Positions 61,119 to 64,000 of a stretch of DNA of 64,000 bases are shown one piece after another. The stretch's first letter is position 1, and each line of letters begins with the position of its first letter. The notes beneath the pieces are model-generated. The model was not told where the DNA came from. It saw only the letters and a program-made list of their open reading frames with translations, and did not search any database. This stretch comes from Neurospora crassa OR74A (Eukaryota; Ascomycota; Sordariomycetes; Sordariales; Sordariaceae), in the NCBI RefSeq assembly GCF_000182925.2, contig NC_026506.1, positions 2,852,001 to 2,916,000 on the forward strand. The letters run 5' to 3'. Both the position numbers and the translations under genes were made by a program.

Positions 61119-61500
61119 TGTGGTGTGGAGTGCCTGGAGTGCCATTCACTGGCATAACGCCCGAATTGCTTGGTCACATATGGGGCCCACTAGGGCGCCA
61201 CCACTATGTATTTTAGCCCTCTACAGTTCTTTTCCTTTCTCGTTCTTAGCTTAGTACAATCATCACACTTCTTATGCCTACGAGTCCAAGAGGTTATAAA
61301 CCCTCTGCACGCGATAATTTGTATCGTAATACTACGTACAGCTATTTAAGAATACTAAGACGACAAGCGACACCCTTCGAGCGCAAATCAACCTAAGAAC
61401 AAGACGATAAGCGATACCCTTCGAACGTAAATTAACCTAAGAATAAGAAGATAAACAATACTATTCGAATACGAATTAATTTAAGATTGTAGTATTGTAA
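61119..61500 (+). repeat. Candidate 5' LTR of the copia element
   Basis: Starts TGTGGTGTGGAGTGCC right after the Helitron sequence stops. GC-normal to about 61400, then a 44-bp tandem array. The right limit is unclear, since no CA end or primer-binding site is recognised. Confidence 0.45.
61357..61488. repeat. Three tandem 44-bp repeats with stepwise RIP
   Basis: Units at 61357-61400, 61401-61444 and 61445-61488. Unit 1 keeps CA dinucleotides (GACAAGCGACACCC), unit 2 shows C/T and G/A changes (GATAAGCGATACCC) and unit 3 shows more (GATAAACAATACTA). Units 1 and 2 differ only by transitions. Confidence 0.9.
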
Positions 61501-61700
61501 TATTGAGTATATACTATATATGAGTACCCCTATTTCTTCTTTTATTAATTAATCCTTTTATACGATAATTTCTTCATTATTAAGCGATAAAACCTTAAAA
61601 CTTTGAACTAAAAATCTATTAAGCGACGAGATAGATGAAGATTGTAGGCGATTTAAGATACGCTTATTTATATACTGTTCCGATTATAATAATAAGAAAT
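61501..61700 (+). other. Copia leader
   Basis: 200 AT-rich bases between the candidate LTR and the first likely gag ATG. No primer-binding site recognised. Confidence 0.4.
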
Positions 61701-62860
61701 ATGGACTACTAGAATTTATACTAAGATAATTTCTTTGTTTACAACGATAGATAAGATACTATATCTTTTAATACCGCTACTTTAATCGCCCTTAAGGGTA
61801 AGTTTAATATTAATACTTAGGCTTGTACCTTAAAGGTTAAATTTGCCTCTTATAGTTTGAAAATTTATATTACCGTTAATATCCCCGAATTAAAGATTAA
61901 CGATGCGATTAAAGTAGAGAATAAGAAACGCTAGTATTAGTAGCGTATAGAATGTGCTAAAGCTATAGCTATTATTTATTCTACGATTTATAACGAAAAG
62001 ATTTAGAATATTTTATTTATTAATAGTTGGGATAAGGATAATAATGACCCTAAGTACCTTTTTAATTTTATTAAGAGTAGTATTTCTAATATTATTAATG
62101 AAGCTAAGAGTGATATTCTTAATAAGTATTAAACTATTAAGTATACCTTATTTATTACGTTAGAGGCCTTCTTAATATATTAGTAGGCTTTGTATAAGTG
62201 TGTGAAGGACGTTAGATATAAGATTAATAAGATAGTCGAGTTAATTAACCTATTTAATATTATTAAATATTCCTTTCCTATTGAGGCTATACTATGGGCC
62301 ACGGATATAAATAACAACGAGCTAACTACTATATTATTTTTAGTCTGTCTATTTACTTTAATTAATATTTAGAAGAATTATACTAATATGGTTGTAGCGA
62401 AGGTTGAGATTGGTACTAAGGATATAATAGTAAAGGAGAATAAGACCGAGGATAATAGCCTAAAATATATTAATTATAATATATATTAGAAGAGGATTTT
62501 TAAAAGCTTAAAGTATTATATTTGCGGTTATTACCGAATTCCTAATATTCTAAATTATTAGTAGTACGAGCTTAATAAGGCCCCGGATACTTAGAAGAAT
62601 AAAGTAAGAGTTATAAATTTTAAGAAAGGAATCGGTAATATTACTACTATTATCGCTAGTAATAATACTAATATTAATAATCTTCTTACTATTTTTAGTA
62701 TTAATTCTAACCTATTATTTAATTTTAGAAGATTGTCCTTTAACGACAATTGGGACGAGGAGGATTTTTACTAGAGCTTTTAATAGTTTTAGAACTTACT
62801 TATTAAGTAGATAGTATTTAATATAATTTCGTTAAAGTTTAATAAGCTCCTAAGGTAATA
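61701..62860 (+). pseudogene. Copia Gag with zinc-knuckle remnant
   Basis: Capsid/nucleocapsid protein. The likely start is ATG 61701 (MDY.NLY.DNFFVYNDR). The frame holds to YYICGYYRIPNILNY (62514), whose spacing fits CxxCxxxH...C with C and H turned to Y. An open run at 62190-62372 (YKCVKDVRYKINKIVELINL, FPIEAILWATDINNNE) is part of it. Stops are TAG/TAA. The downstream protease is in a different frame (-1 or indel). Confidence 0.78.
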
Positions 62861-64000
62861 ATTGTAATACAAAATATAATACTATTCGATAGTAGAAGTG
62901 GTTCTAATATATTTAATAATATTAAGTAGTTTATAGAATTATATCTTCCATTTAGATTAGTTATATATTAAATTAATAATAGTAGAAAGAGTAGATTTTA
63001 CTATATTAGCGTAGTAGAATTAGACTTTTTTATTATAATAGGGAAAAGATTGAAGGTTGAAATTAAGGACGTTATATTTTATCCTTCAATTCTAATTAAT
63101 TTAATTACAATAATGGGTCTTTTTAATAGTAGTATAGTATAGTTAATAGAAATTAATAAAATTACCCTTAAGAAAAATTAAGGAGAGATTTAGTATAATT
63201 AGGTAGTAAACCTCCTAGTATTACTAGCTACGCTACTACTAAATATTAACGAGAAATATAGAACGTAAGTACCTAAATTAGCTTTAATAGCAATTATTAA
63301 CTATAATACTATATATCGTAGGCTTATGTATGTAGGAAGATATTAGGTTATAAAAGCTTATAAAAATATTAATATTAAATTGGCTAATATTGGGAGAAAA
63401 AAATACGATGCTTACTTCCGAAGTAAATTAGTTAATGTAGTCTATAGAATTCTAAACCTAGTAGTAATTACGCCCCTAGAATTCGTAAGGGTTAATATAT
63501 AGAATTATAATATAGCCGGTTATTTGGGTATAAGATATATTATATACTTCGTATGTATAGTATTAGGTTTCTATTAAATTAAGGGTATAAGGGAGAAAAG
63601 CGAAGGTTTTAATATAATTAAAGAATAGGAGAAGTAGGTAGAGCTTTAGATAGGCTTGAAAGTGAAGGTTTTAAATCTAGATAGAGGTATAGAATTTAAT
63701 TTTAGTTCTAATGATTTCTAGAGAGATAAAATTATTATATAAGTAAGGTAAGAGGGTGTTGAAATTATAAAGATATTAGTATATACTCTATAAATAAATA
63801 GTATTCTAGAATGGGTAAGAAGAGTAATAATAGAGAAAGCGAGAACTACGATTATACAATATAATATCCTAATAGAACTATAGCTATTAGTAATTAATTT
63901 AGTAGTTAAAATTATAAATCTCCTTCCAATAAAAGCTAACGATAAATATATAAGCCTATATAAAGTCCTTAATTGGGTTGCGGGTATTCCGAATTTTAAG
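62840..64000 (+). pseudogene. Copia pol, protease to integrase (runs off the window)
   Basis: Protease: ILFDSRSGSNIFNN (62879; the family motif is DSG/DTG). GAG-pre-integrase: IYRRLMYVGRYQVIKAYKN (about 63308; His residues now Tyr). Integrase core: TPLEFVRVNIQNY (about 63470; first Asp now Asn), LKVKVLNLDRGIEFN (about 63660; second Asp kept) and SILEQVRRVIIEKART (from about 63801; catalytic Glu kept). All in one frame, with TAG/TAA stops. RT and RNase H lie beyond 64000. Confidence 0.85.

Larger units (their letters stand above)
61119..64000 (+). mobile_element. Ty1/copia element, 5' part, plus strand
   Basis: Candidate 5' LTR, leader, Gag with zinc-knuckle remnant, protease, GAG-pre-integrase and integrase core; RT and the 3' LTR lie beyond the window. 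Protease-integrase before RT is the copia order. It interrupts the Helitron. Interior RIP-mutated; the first 280 bp is GC-normal. Confidence 0.85.

Noticed and set aside
1-64000. Host genes, CRISPR arrays, bacterial-type operons
   Set aside because: No intact frame longer than about 135 codons, no spacer-repeat arrays, and all domains found belong to transposable elements of a fungal type.

Overview
This window is a gene-free, very AT-rich block of a filamentous ascomycete genome made almost entirely of dead transposons nested inside one another. Nearly every recognisable protein frame stays in register for long stretches but is peppered with TAG and TAA. CpA and TpG dinucleotides are strikingly rare while CpG survives, and catalytic Asp, His and Cys codons have become Asn and Tyr. 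This is the signature of repeat-induced point mutation (RIP: C to T at CpA on either strand), so I read the window as a RIP-made AT isochore. I see no host gene, rRNA, functional tRNA or CRISPR. Most of the short open frames are fragments or shadows of mutated elements.

Layout. 1-6341: right part of a plus-strand Ty3/gypsy chromovirus (Gypsy-1) with its 3' LTR. 6342-49444: a nest of at least eight copies (L1-L8) of one Tad1-like LINE in both orientations. L4 (minus, 14958-23301) sits in L3 and itself contains the 5'-truncated L5 (17447-19235). L6 (minus, 24919-37311) is split by a complete LTR element, Gypsy-2 (29539-36545). L7 is split by the full-length 6.9-kb L8 (41484-48382). Target-site duplications (TSDs) support the L4, L5, L8 and Gypsy-2 insertions. 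49445-57449: a minus-strand gypsy remnant (Gypsy-3) holding a 540-bp unclassified insertion and a 3.1-kb Mutator-like (MULE) DNA transposon with 51-bp terminal inverted repeats. 57450-61118: a plus-strand Helitron fragment with the HUH/Y2 Rep region. 61119-64000: the 5' part of a plus-strand Ty1/copia element running off the window.

The full LINE has a Gag-like ORF1 with zinc-knuckle remnants, an ORF2 with AP endonuclease, reverse transcriptase and a C-terminal Cys/His motif, a long 3' region and a conserved 3'-terminal stem-loop block. The 5' end shared by its copies carries an open frame with no visible UTR. Two 100-N assembly gaps (21936-22035, 24312-24411) fall inside LINE copies; comparison with L8 suggests their true sizes are about 460 bp and about 45 bp.

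Nothing here looks able to move by itself. The points of most interest are the order of insertions, the sharp contrast between saturated interiors and nearly unmutated LTRs, TIRs and one 250-bp patch, a 44-bp tandem array showing stepwise mutation, a possible gag/pol -1 frameshift site in Gypsy-2, and a segment (11796-13227) that I could not assign.
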